This document shows, piece by piece, positions 25,151-34,053 of a stretch of DNA of 64,000 nucleotides (its first letter is position 1; the number at the start of each line of letters is the position of its first letter). Where the stretch lies: positions 62,001 to 126,000 of the forward strand of contig NZ_MWLQ01000003.1 of NCBI RefSeq assembly GCF_010634855.1, read 5' to 3'. The translations under genes were made by a program, and so were the position numbers. The notes under the pieces were generated by a model. It ran no database searches. It saw only the letters and a list, made by a program, of their open reading frames with translations, and was not told the origin of the DNA. This DNA comes from Microbacterium sp. B35-30. GTDB taxonomy: Bacteria > Actinomycetota > Actinomycetes > Actinomycetales > Microbacteriaceae.

Positions 25151-26035
25151 TCGCACTGCCGACCCGGGTGCTCCAGGCTTTGGCCCGTGAGACGGCGGGT
25201 GGAGTCCGTCGTCCGTGGCCTGGCCCATGGGAAGGGCATGCAGGGGGCCACGCACGGCTCGGCCCCACGGCCCATTGCAGGTGTGGGCTCGACTTCGCGA
25301 GAGCACCGAGGAAGCCCGTTCGACGCTCACTCAGGCAGTCCCCGCCGTCGTGGTAGCAGCCGCATCGCGGCCCACGTGACCTGCGGGCGTCCGATGACCT
25401 CAGTCGACCCCCGCGGGTCTGCACACAGATGAGTCTGCGCGACTGTGCCAGGGCTCCAGCACTCGGCGGGGCATCTTCCTCTCCCACCTGGTCCTCCGCG
25501 GGAGTCAAGAGAATGCGCGGCGTTGCCTCGAGTTCACGTCGTCCGTACGCCGCCTCCACCGTTCGGCCCACAGGAATGATCGTCTGGCCCTCGAGCCGCC
25601 GGTCCAGCCACCCTGCCGCATAGTCACGCTTGCAGCAGAGCGCCCGATGACCCCCAACCCCGTGCGCCTCGCCTTGCGATGATGCTTGCATCAGGTCGCC
25701 CATCCACACCGGTGGGGCGGCAACAGGCTCCGATCGTCGGTCGTCCACCGCGTTCCGAAAGCGCCCGACCAACAGCGGCAGCGCTCGCGCACTTCACGGC
25801 GCCCCGAACTCACGCCTCCGTGACGGGGTACGACCTCGCTCGGGCATCGCTTCGCACACCGGAGTGGCACTGCCCTTCGGGTGAGCTTCGTTCCCGCACA
25901 CGGACGCCGGCGCCTCATCTCATGCCGACAGCGGCCGCGGTGGCGGTCCTGCGTTCCGGCGCACCCGTTCGCAACGGCCCGGCGCAGCCATGACACCTAC
26001 ACTGCAACCCCGATCGGTCACCATCGCGGAGTTTG

Positions 26036-26051
26036 TGTTTCACGTGAAACA
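26036..26051. promoter_or_regulatory. parS: parS site 3 (perfect)
   Basis: TGTTTCACGTGAAACA, exact match to the 16 bp bacterial parS consensus. Confidence 0.97.
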
Positions 26052-26637
26052 TGCGACCCACGCGCCGCGTAGTCGGCAACCGCTTCGCCACACCGTTCAA
26101 GAAACTGCGGACACTCACCGCGCGCGCCGTCCGTCAAGGCGCCGAGAGCGCACTTCCCGGCTATTCATGCGAGTGTCGGCCAGAGTCACCGAAACCGGCC
26201 CCTGCTACAAGAGCGCGCCGCACCCAAGACGATGTCATGGCAACACCCCGGCCGACCTCATCCCCTGGGTGGGGGACACCGATGCTCACGCCGAAGTCGT
26301 CGGGTCGCGGGCGACGTCGGCGAACGGTGGCACGGTCGCCCCAGGGAAGGCGGATACCAAGGCGAATGCCACGATCTTTCAGCACTTCTCGGCGAAAACG
26401 GAGCGTCGTGAAGCCAGTCGCGGTCAACAACCCCCGGCGCGACCACTGAGTCACCGCGCCACCCGAGTCGCAGCGGCGGACCGTTTGCCCACCGCCACCG
26501 TGATGGCGGCACCGGTGCCTCGCTACACTCCAGTCGCCGCCGCACCCGCCCATTCGCCACCCTTCCCACAGTTCCTAAAGCACACCCACGAAGCGACCAC
26601 GGGCACCCATCAGCCAACTGTCACCGTCGAGCCCGTG

Positions 26638-26653
26638 TGTTTCACGTGAGACA
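26638..26653. promoter_or_regulatory. parS: parS site 4 (one core mismatch)
   Basis: TGTTTCACGTGAGACA: one A to G change in the right arm, so binding may be weaker. Confidence 0.82.
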
Positions 26654-26991
26654 TTGGGCTCGCGGCCCCCATCCCGCCCCTAGCTGCCGGCTAGCACCCG
26701 TCGGCAGGGTGCGCCATACGCCCTCCGCGCCAACCACCGCAGCTTGCGTGTCCCGCCAGTCGCGCCCGTCTCGGCACTATCGACCATGTTCCGGGGCGTA
26801 ATGGTCCAAGCGGGGCCAGAGGACCACCGCACCTGCCACCCACCGGTCTAGTTCCTCGAAGCGCAGTTCACCTGAGAACCTTCAGCCGCAGACGGAGGGC
26901 CGGCGCATCACAGCGCCGGCTCGCCGCGGGTCGGCATGGGACCGCCGACCAAACCGCCTCACACGTTCCCTCACCACTCCACTAGTGAGCT

Positions 26992-27007
26992 TGTTTCACG
27001 TGAAACT
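26992..27007. promoter_or_regulatory. parS: parS site 5
   Basis: TGTTTCACGTGAAACT: perfect core, last base changed, identical to site 1. Confidence 0.95.
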
Positions 27008-27443
27008 TTCGGCGGTGGGACGAGGTCCGGCCCCATCCAGCCCTCGTCCCGCCCGCCTACACGTCGAGCCCTGGATAAGCCAAAACATCTTGAAGGCCGC
27101 CACCTGTGGTCATACGAACATGTTGACGCGCGTACAGGCGCCGCTCGATCCGCGACTCGCCTGGAGCGCCACCGACGTGCCGCCACCCCTCAGTGCCCCC
27201 CGGCGCCCATTTTCACCTCGAGACCGAAACGCGATCGCTGTCCCGCGCTGGCAGCCACCGGCTCCGTCCCCGGAATCTCGGCCAAGATTGCGTCGTCGGG
27301 CCTACCGCCATCGCCTGGAGGCGGCGGTGGTGGACCACGGGGCGTCCAGTCATGGCCGCCGCGTAGCCGCCCTGGTTGGCTTTCGTCCAAGGCGCCATCG
27401 ACCTCACGCGCGCCATCGGATCAGCCCGCCCGCGCGCGCAGGG

Positions 27444-27459
27444 CGTTTCACGTGAAACA
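27444..27459. promoter_or_regulatory. parS: parS site 6
   Basis: CGTTTCACGTGAAACA: perfect core, first base changed. Confidence 0.95.
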
Positions 27460-28196
27460 TCTCGCAGCGAGGCCTATCGACTATCAGCCCGCAGTTGTGA
27501 TCGCCAACGAAGTCCGTGCCCAGCGGAACCGCCGGACCAGCCGTCACGGTGCGATCGGTCGGATGCTGTTTCGAGCACCCGTTCGCGTACGCGTGGCGTA
27601 GCGGGACCGGCTGGCGGTCGCCGCTGTGGTGCGCGGCAATACCCTCCCACGAGCTCGAGGCGTAGCACGCGACCGCGCTCATCGGGGGAGGATCCTCTCA
27701 CCCGATCACGGAGCTGCCACGACCGCCCAAGGAAGGCTGCGACCGGCTCCCGCCGTCATCCGGGGGTCGGTGCCTCCCGCCGCGCGCTGCCTGCCGCGCT
27801 TGCCCCGAACGGGCTGACGACGCGCCCGCGAGTACTGCGAGCCGCGGCGATTCGCCAACAGACGCTGGTCCGCCGCGACGTCAAGGCCTCGCCGACCCAC
27901 GGTCGCACCCGCTGGTCCGTCGGTGACCGCTCCCTGTGGCGGACCAGTTTCGTCATATGAGACCCCAGAGCGATTCCCTCAGCCGGCCATCGCGGGCGCC
28001 TCGGCCTTCCAAGCAACCCGCCGTTGGCGCACCGTCGACGAATGTGTCGCCTCGCGACAGCCGAGACGGCGTTACGCGCCCCATCGGAGCTGCGCCGCCC
28101 CCCGGCAACCGGCCGCCGGCTCGCACCAAACCGCAGAGCCCTCACGCTCAATACTGCAGATACCGCGCACCCATCAGCAGCATGGGCGGGAAGGAG

Positions 28197-28212
28197 TGTT
28201 TCACGTGAAACG
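28197..28212. promoter_or_regulatory. parS: parS site 7
   Basis: TGTTTCACGTGAAACG: perfect core, last base changed. Confidence 0.95.
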
Positions 28213-28691
28213 CCTAAGCGAATGCCGGAACATGTCTGCCGACTCTCTCAACGGGACACTACAGACGAGCAACGAAGTAGCAGCCAAACCCTCAGTGCTC
28301 GAACGATCACCAGGCTGCACACGATCTCGACCGCTCGCCCCCGTCGCGCCGCGCAAACGGCCCTCGATCATGGGTTGCCAGTCAGCGCCGTCTGCCTGTC
28401 GCCCGACAGCCGGCTCGGCCGGTGCGCCGCCGCAGAAGGGGACAGTCTCCCACCTGCCCGGTCACGGTCGCTTGCGGCTCGAACCCTTGAGTCGCGTGAC
28501 GGTAGGGAATGCGCCCGGCCTCCGAACTGCTCACGTCCAGACCGGTGCCACCATCCGCGAGTGCTGCGCCAACACGCGTCCGTCTCCCTCCCATCCGCGC
28601 ATTCTGAGGCGCTACGTCTCCAAAACCCCGCTGACTGATGAGTCCAACCGTCGCCGCGCAAACTCTGCTCGGTGCCGTCGGTCGCTCAGAG

Positions 28692-28707
28692 TGTTTCACG
28701 TGAAACA
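28692..28707. promoter_or_regulatory. parS: parS site 8 (perfect)
   Basis: TGTTTCACGTGAAACA, exact consensus. Confidence 0.97.
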
Positions 28708-29261
28708 TCTGTCAATGCGGTCGCCTTCTCGGCCGCGGAGGCAGTTGCGGTTGATGAGACGCCCACAACGCACCCCGGGTGCGTTCCGAGCACGGCGTTC
28801 CGGAACAGGTGAGAGGACTGCGGGCGGGTAGGCGACCCAGGACCTCGCCCATGGGGATCACGCGAACCGTCGACGGCAGGGAGCGGCACACAGCATCGAG
28901 GCTGGTCTTCCGTTTGTGTGGAGCAGCAGGGCGAGCGTGTGCTCCGGTGGCTCACCAACATCGGCGACCGCGCCGAGGCAGACGGCCGCCGTGCAGGCGC
29001 CGTCACCCTTCGCCCGGCAGGAACGAGCCCTGCCACGTCACTTCGGGTGCTGCACCACGTGAACATGCGCCGCGAGCGGGATCCGGTACGTCGACTTGTC
29101 GGCCGTTGTCCCGCGACATATTCGTCACGATTCAGCCAGCACGGTCAAGTGTGGTCGAGGACTGTCACCTCGGGCAAGGCGCCGCAGCCGTCCGGCAGGC
29201 GCCTCGCCTCCGCGTCCACTCCCGCGAGGACGACTGTTCGCGCCAGCGGGCGCGGGTCAGG

Positions 29262-29277
29262 TGTTTCACGTGAAACA
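29262..29277. promoter_or_regulatory. parS: parS site 9 (perfect, extended palindrome)
   Basis: Exact consensus, flanked by matching arms (GTCAGG on the left, CCTGAC on the right), so that 29256-29283 is a perfect 28 bp palindrome. Confidence 0.97.
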
Positions 29278-29437
29278 CCTGACTCAATGACGTTGTCGCG
29301 CGTGAAATCAGCGGCCGGTGCGATGCTGCGGCCGCAACACACGGAATCGCACCCTTCGTCGTGGTGACGCAGCAGCGGCGGATACGCGAGCACAGTGAAC
29401 CACCCGTCGCTATCGGTGAGGCGGACAGGGGCGCCGG

Positions 29438-29453
29438 CGTTTCACGTGAAACA
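29438..29453. promoter_or_regulatory. parS: parS site 10
   Basis: CGTTTCACGTGAAACA: perfect core, only 176 bases from site 9. Confidence 0.95.
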
Positions 29454-30054
29454 TCCGCACCGGGCCCTCCGACCGCCGCCAGACTTCCGGCGTTCTGAGC
29501 GGTCCAGCTCGAGCCTCAGCACTAGCGTTCGGCATCCAACCCGCAGAGCTGACCAAAGCACTGCAGTGCAGTGCAGGGGAGTGAAGTGAACACGGGATGC
29601 TGCCATTCCACACAGGGCAAATGAGGGTGTCCGGCGGGTGGGGGAACGAGGAATTGGCCAGTCCGCAGCACTTGCGGCCAGAGCCTCTTGGCCTTCCTGA
29701 TCCCGGATCTACCGGGCGCACATAGGGAGCTCCCCCCTTCGGGCGTCGGAGCTCGCGTTGACGAGCGCCGCGGCGGGATCAGACGCGGTGTACGCCCGGC
29801 CTGCGATCGTCGCGCTGTCATCGGCGTCGCCGCGGGCTTGGTCGTGGCAACCGCGGCGTTCATCGTGGAGCCGTCCACCCGTGCCGACGCTGCAACCCAC
29901 CGGAATCCCGGCGGACGAGCAGATCCTTCGATTGCTCGAGCCTCCCGAGGCAGCCCAGGTGGGGAGAGGCCTCGCCACGCTGCGCGGCTTCGACCCGCAC
30001 GACGGTGTCGACGTGTGGCCGGCGTCCAACACCTTCGGGTCGTCGTGCCTCATG

Positions 30055-30122
30055 AGGACGATGGTCGTCATAGTCGCTGCTAGGGCGAGCGGCAGGCGGC
30101 CAACTCGCGTCATGAGGCTCCG
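30055..30122 (-). repeat. Inverted repeat B, copy 1 (gene relic?)
   Basis: Read on the minus strand this segment matches 30685-30752 on the plus strand over most positions. It would encode MTRVGRLPLALAATMTTIVL, resembling a signal peptide or membrane helix. The frame continues only into low-complexity, parS-interrupted sequence, so a decayed gene start is the likely explanation. Confidence 0.6.
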
Positions 30123-30125
30123 TTG

Positions 30126-30363
30126 GCAATGCCCCGGCCACACGGTGCGCACCAACCGACCCACGGTGAATCTGCGCGAGAGCCGATTCACAGGACGTCG
30201 CCACGAGAGGCGCGGGCGTTCCACGTGAAACATCGGTCCATGGAGCTTCGTCGCACGCCCGAGTCACGCAGGACGGCAACGCAAAACCTCGGCTCGCACT
30301 TGCCAACCCATCGCGACACCGCGATGCGATGCTCGGAACCTACGAACCCAGAGGCGGACGCAC
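30126..30363 (+). repeat. Direct repeat A, copy 1, carrying parS
   Basis: This 240 bp segment has a clear second copy at 31298-31535 in the same orientation. The best-matching blocks are CTGCGCGAGAGCCGATTCAC, GTGAAACATCG followed by TCCATGGAG, and ACACCGCGATGCGATGCTCG. Site 11 lies at the same relative position as site 12 in the other copy. Confidence 0.85.
30217..30232. promoter_or_regulatory. parS: parS site 11 (one core mismatch)
   Basis: CGTTCCACGTGAAACA: T to C change in the left arm. It lies inside repeat A copy 1. Confidence 0.85.
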
Positions 30364-30684
30364 CGGATGATGCAGACGTCCGGCGACTCGTCCGACGCGC
30401 AACCGGCTCCGCAAACTGCGGTTGTGCGCCCGTGATCCCGCGGCAGACATCAACCGCGACCCTCTGGCTCTCACACGCCCCACCGATCTCGGGAGCCCCC
30501 CGCGGCGGACACACGCATCCGCCGACGTTCCGCGGGAAGCGGGTGACGAAACGAGAGTCGTCCTACCAGATTTGCCCCAACTGCTCCTGCAGACGTCGTC
30601 GACCCCACGACGGTGCCCGTCACCGCCTCGCCATCCTCCGTCACGCCCGCCAGTTCCCACGGCGCGTGGCTCACTGTGGCGATG

Positions 30685-30752
30685 GAGCCTCATGTCTCGA
30701 GGTGGCCGTCTGCTGCTCGCCCTAGCAGCCGTTATCACGACCATCGCCCTCG
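30685..30752 (+). repeat. Inverted repeat B, copy 2 (gene relic?)
   Basis: Counterpart of 30055-30122 in the opposite orientation. It would encode MSRGGRLLLALAAVITTIALVYGADW, again like a signal peptide or membrane helix. The open frame runs on for about 70 residues with no recognisable domain and no good ribosome-binding site. Confidence 0.6.
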
Positions 30753-31297
30753 TCTACGGCGCCGATTGGCTCATTACGCTCGTCCCGTCGCCGGCTCTGC
30801 GGCCGACGGCACCGCGCCGGTCAGAGCCGAACGGACAGGCGCGACCGCTGGGTTGTAATGAGCAGCGAAGAGAGCTGTTCCCTGAGCTGATCATCGATCG
30901 GCGTGCGCTCACCCCCTGCGGGCACCCATTCGCGGCGTCGAAGTGTTGGGGCCGCCGTCGATGATCTCGACAAGGCCCCTGCACACCACGCTCCGGCGAT
31001 CTGAATGCAGACGTCCGCGCATGGCCTCAGCTCGGCGACGATCTCGCGCAGGAACTCGCCGCAGGCAGTGCTTCCGTTGCCAGCAACGTGGAGCCATGAT
31101 TGACGCCTTCGTCATCGCGACATCCGATGCCCCCTAGCTCCTGGGGGAGTGGTGCATCCTGACCGCACCGTCTCCTGCGCGCGCACCGGAATGTTGTGTC
31201 GTCGTCGTGCCCGCGTCGACCGCTCAGGGCCAAACGGCCTGCGACCCCGCCCGCGTGAACCTCGATGTCGTGAAACCAGGAAGTCGAACGTCGCCGG

Positions 31298-31535
31298 GCA
31301 ATATCCCCGGCCACGGTGTTGTCGTACCAATCGACCTCACGGCAAACCTGCGCGAGAGCCGATTCACAGAACGTCCCTATCAGAGGCGCGAACGTTTCAC
31401 GTGAAACATCGCTCCATGGAGTTCCTTTGGAACACCCGAGCCACGAAGGACGGAGTGCACGACCTCAATCGGCGCTGGCCGACCCATTGCGACACCGCGA
31501 TGCGATGCTCGGACCGGACCCAGAGGCGGACTCAC
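31298..31535 (+). repeat. Direct repeat A, copy 2, carrying parS
   Basis: Second copy of the 240 bp segment at 30126-30363, diverged by scattered substitutions and small indels. It holds site 12 and ends immediately before site 13. Confidence 0.85.
31393..31408. promoter_or_regulatory. parS: parS site 12
   Basis: CGTTTCACGTGAAACA: perfect core, within repeat A copy 2. Confidence 0.95.
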
Positions 31536-31538
31536 CGA

Positions 31539-31554
31539 CGTTCCACGTGAAACA
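31539..31554. promoter_or_regulatory. parS: parS site 13 (one core mismatch)
   Basis: CGTTCCACGTGAAACA, same variant as site 11, only 146 bases from site 12. The corresponding place in repeat A copy 1 has no site. Confidence 0.85.
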
Positions 31555-31672
31555 TCGCGGAGATGGAACCAGCCCCGGCCGCATCCCACGGCTGCCCGCC
31601 ACGGCTACACCCAGGCCACCCCGTCCGTGCGCACGGCCTGCTGGCTCACCGCTCCCCGGCGGCTGATCGGGA

Positions 31673-32296
31673 TCAGCGAACGGTGCCGCGGATGACCCGT
31701 GAGGGTTCCTCGAGCAGGTCCTCGCCGACGACCTCGACACGCGCGTTCGTCACCTTGAACTTGCGGAGCTGCTTCTCGGCGGCCTCGATCTCGTTCGTGG
31801 CGCTCGTACCCTTCAGCAGGATGAGCTCGCCGCCGGAGCGGACCAGGGGAGCGGTGATCGGCACCAGGGTGCGCAACGCGCTCACCGCGCGGGCGGTGAC
31901 GACGTCGAGCACCGGACCACGCTTCCAGTCCTCTGCCCGCGCACGAACCACTTCGACGTTGGCGAGCTCAAGCGCGTCGGCCTGCTCCGACAGCCACGCG
32001 ACGCGGCGCTCCATCGGCTCGATCAGAACCCACTCGACATCGGGCCGCGCAATGGCGAGCACGAGTCCGGGAAGACCGGCTCCCGAGCCCACGTCACCGA
32101 CGCGACCGGAGAACAGCGGTGCGATGACGGCGCTGTTCAGGATGTGGCGTGACCACAGGCGCGGCGGCTCGAGGGGGCCGATCAGGCCGCGCTCCTCGCC
32201 ATGCCGTCCGAGTGCGTCTGCGAACGCGCGCGCAACCTCGATCCGGTCGCCGAAGATCTCGGCAGCGGCCGCGGGCTCCTGCTCGATCTCGATCAT
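31673..32296 (-). CDS. rsmG: 16S rRNA (guanine527-N7)-methyltransferase
   Basis: This 207-residue RsmG/GidB methylates G527 in the 530 loop of 16S rRNA. The SAM-binding motif VGDVGSGAGLPGLVLAIARPDVEWVLIEPMERRVAWL and the later TARAVSALRTLVPITAPLVRSGGELILLKG are characteristic, preceded by LWSRHILNSAVIAPLF. I chose ATG 32296 (MIEIEQEP), which has GGAAG six bases upstream. A GTG at 32323 is also in frame but has no ribosome-binding site and lies inside parS site 14. It heads the order rsmG-jag-yidC read in reverse. Confidence 0.93.
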   Translation of the reverse strand: MIEIEQEPAAAAEIFGDRIEVARAFADALGRHGEERGLIGPLEPPRLWSRHILNSAVIAPLFSGRVGDVGSGAGLPGLVLAIARPDVEWVLIEPMERRVAWLSEQADALELANVEVVRARAEDWKRGPVLDVVTARAVSALRTLVPITAPLVRSGGELILLKGTSATNEIEAAEKQLRKFKVTNARVEVVGEDLLEEPSRVIRGTVR

Positions 32297-32315
32297 CGAT
32301 GCTTCCGAGCTCAGA

Positions 32316-32331
32316 TGTTCCACGTGAAACG
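32316..32331. promoter_or_regulatory. parS: parS site 14 (rsmG leader)
   Basis: TGTTCCACGTGAAACG: one core mismatch and the last base changed. It lies between jag and rsmG and covers the possible upstream GTG start of rsmG (32323). Confidence 0.82.
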
Positions 32332-32337
32332 CGCGGC

Positions 32338-32856
32338 TCAGCCGCGACGGATCACGGTGTGGCGGTCGGCGCCTTCGCCGTAGGACTCCGACACGAAGCC
32401 ACGATCGGCGACGATGTCGTGCACGACCTTGCGCTCGTAGCTCGACATCGAAGGCAGCGAGGCCTGCGAAGCGCCGTCCTCCAGCCGCGCGATCGCGCGG
32501 TCGACGAGCGCCTCGAGCTCGTGCTGGCGGGCGTCGCGTGAACCGCCGACGTCGAGGATGAGGCGTGAGAACCGGCCGGTGCGGTTCTGCACGGCGATGC
32601 GCGTCAGCTCTTGCAGCGCCTGCACGGTGTCGGGTGCGGCGATGAGCGCCACCGATCCGCCGGACGGCGCAGCGACGGAGACATAGGCACGGCCGGCGCG
32701 GACGTCGAGGTCGAGATCGCCGTCGATGTCGGCGATGTCGAGGAGACCCTCGATGAAGTCGGCGGCGATGTCGCCTTCTTCTTCGAGCTGCGCGACGGTG
32801 GCGGGAACCCGCTCCTCGCGCGTGTCGACGGGTGCGTACTCAGGGGAGGTGGTCAT
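32338..32856 (-). CDS. jag: RNA-binding protein Jag/KhpB (R3H domain)
   Basis: This 172-residue protein has a KH-like N-terminal half (DIAADFIEGLLDIADIDGDLDLDVRAGRAYVSVA) and a C-terminal R3H single-stranded nucleic-acid-binding domain (RHTVIRRG end, preceded by PSMSSYERKVVHDIVADRGFVSESYGEG). In Actinobacteria it is encoded right after yidC, as here (26 bases). It is thought to bind small RNAs or mRNA and to affect cell-wall growth and division. The ATG at 32856 is preceded by a plausible ribosome-binding site. Confidence 0.92.
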   Translation of the reverse strand: MTTSPEYAPVDTREERVPATVAQLEEEGDIAADFIEGLLDIADIDGDLDLDVRAGRAYVSVAAPSGGSVALIAAPDTVQALQELTRIAVQNRTGRFSRLILDVGGSRDARQHELEALVDRAIARLEDGASQASLPSMSSYERKVVHDIVADRGFVSESYGEGADRHTVIRRG

Positions 32857-32881
32857 AGCGTGATCCTCGTAGGACGTCGGG

Positions 32882-34045
32882 TCAGGAAGCGGAGCCGGTG
32901 GAGCCGGGCGCGCCAGGGGAGTCGGTCTCACCGGCGGCACCGGCCGCCGGGCCGGCGGCCTTCTGCCCAGGCTGCTTCTGCTGCGCCTGCTTCTTGGCGC
33001 GCTGCTTGCTCACCGGCTGCTGGCGCTTGGGGGTCGCGGCCTTGGCCTTCTCGGCCTCTTCGTACAGACGGCGCTGCTCGGCAAGGTACTTCTCCATCGG
33101 CACGACCTTGCCCGATGCATCGAGCGCCTTGCCCTTGCGCGCCAGACGCTCCTCGCGCGCCTTGGCCGCGTCGGAACCGGGGGTCGGCATCTCGCGGATG
33201 ACCAGGAACTGCTGGCCCATCGTCCACAGGTTCGACACGAACCAGTAGATGACGACGCCGAGCGGGAAGAACACGCCCGAGAAGATGAAGCCCAGCGGGA
33301 GGACGTAGAGCATGATGCGCTGCATCTGGTACGCCTGGCCGGTCTTGGCCTCGGGGGAGAGGTTCTTCGAGATGATCTGCAGCTGCGTGAAGAACTGCGA
33401 CGCGATCATCAGCACCACCAGCGTCAGCAGGATCGCGATGGCCGCGGTGTTGCCGGTGTTGAAGGCGTCGATCAGCGTCTCATGCAGCGACGCGACGCCG
33501 AAGAGCTTCGCGTTGTAGAACTCGGCCGTGAGCTCCGCGTTGAGCAGGCCGACGCCGCCGATGCCGGCGGCGTAGTGCTTGGTGACGTCACTCAAGACGC
33601 TGTACAGCGCGAAGAAGACCGGCATCTGCACCAGGAGCGGCAGACAGCTCGACACCGGGGTCGTGCCGTGCTTCTTGTACAGCGCCATGGTCTCGCGGCT
33701 CATGGCCTCGCGAGACAGCTGATCCTTCTTGCCCTTGTACTTCTCCTGAACTTTCCGCAGTTCAGGAGCAATTTCCATCATCTTGCGCTGGCTCTTGATC
33801 TGGCGCACGAAGAGCGGGATGAGCGCCGATCGAACGACAATCACCAGGCCGACGATCGACAGCACCCAGGTGATGCCGTCGGCGGCCGGCAGGCCGATCG
33901 CCGTGAAGAACCAGTGCCAGAAGACGAGTACCGCCTCGACGGCCCACTTCAGCGGCCACAGGATGATCCCGAAGAGATCGAAGCCGCCGCTCGGCGCTGC
34001 GGGGGACGGCGAGGGCGTCGAAGCCAGGGCTGACAAGAGATCCAT
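32882..34045 (-). CDS. yidC: Membrane protein insertase YidC
   Basis: This 387-residue Oxa1/YidC-family insertase places proteins in the cytoplasmic membrane, alone or with Sec. Core family segments are visible: LIPLFVRQIKSQRKMMEIAPELRKVQEKYKGKKDQLSREAMSRETMALYKKHGTTPVSSCLPLLVQMPVFFALYSVL. The remaining membrane helices follow, with the C-terminal FFPLGVVIYWFVSNLWTMGQQFLVIR. A basic, Lys/Gln/Pro-rich C-terminal tail (KRQQPVSKQRAKKQAQQKQPGQK) probably contacts ribosomes. The ATG at 34045 lies nine bases after the yidD stop. Confidence 0.96.
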   Translation of the reverse strand: MDLLSALASTPSPSPAAPSGGFDLFGIILWPLKWAVEAVLVFWHWFFTAIGLPAADGITWVLSIVGLVIVVRSALIPLFVRQIKSQRKMMEIAPELRKVQEKYKGKKDQLSREAMSRETMALYKKHGTTPVSSCLPLLVQMPVFFALYSVLSDVTKHYAAGIGGVGLLNAELTAEFYNAKLFGVASLHETLIDAFNTGNTAAIAILLTLVVLMIASQFFTQLQIISKNLSPEAKTGQAYQMQRIMLYVLPLGFIFSGVFFPLGVVIYWFVSNLWTMGQQFLVIREMPTPGSDAAKAREERLARKGKALDASGKVVPMEKYLAEQRRLYEEAEKAKAATPKRQQPVSKQRAKKQAQQKQPGQKAAGPAAGAAGETDSPGAPGSTGSAS

Positions 34046-34053
34046 GTGGAGGA

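Larger units (their letters stand above)
24853..31672. other. 6.8 kb gene-poor parS array between parA and rsmG
   Basis: No stretch in this interval shows a protein I can recognise, no RNA gene and no insertion-sequence end. The many short open frames on both strands are rich in Arg, Pro, Ser and His. They repeatedly contain FHVKH, SRET or end in CFT because the parS palindrome is read in three frames, which argues against coding. Twelve parS copies are spread through it at intervals of 146-1176 bases. Two 240 bp segments are direct repeats (30126-30363, 31298-31535) and two 68 bp segments are inverted repeats (30055-30122, 30685-30752). The usual actinobacterial gap here is short. Confidence 0.8.

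Noticed and set aside
26936..27601. 221-residue and similar open frames in the parS tract
   Set aside because: Composition is Arg/Pro/Ser-rich, they run through parS sites as FHVKH or SRET, and there is no ribosome-binding site or known domain. Treated as chance frames.
27912..27947. Hairpin CTGGTCCG / CGGACCAG in the gap
   Set aside because: Only 8 bp with a 20-base loop, no T-run and no gene to terminate; expected by chance at this GC content.
27923..28831. 302-residue plus-strand frame spanning two parS sites
   Set aside because: It reads parS twice as FHVK, lacks any recognised motif and has a base composition unlike the true genes.
29709..30233. 174-residue minus-strand protein starting MFHVERPRL
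   Set aside because: The start is created by parS site 11. The only suggestive part is the MTRVGRLPLALAATMTTIVL segment, reported as a relic.
24853..31672. Prophage or insertion-sequence remnant explaining the gap
   Set aside because: No transposase, integrase or phage protein fragment, no terminal inverted repeats and no target duplications were seen.
24752..32331. CRISPR array
   Set aside because: The repeated 16-mer is a palindrome matching parS, spacing varies from 146 to 1176 bases, and no cas genes are present.
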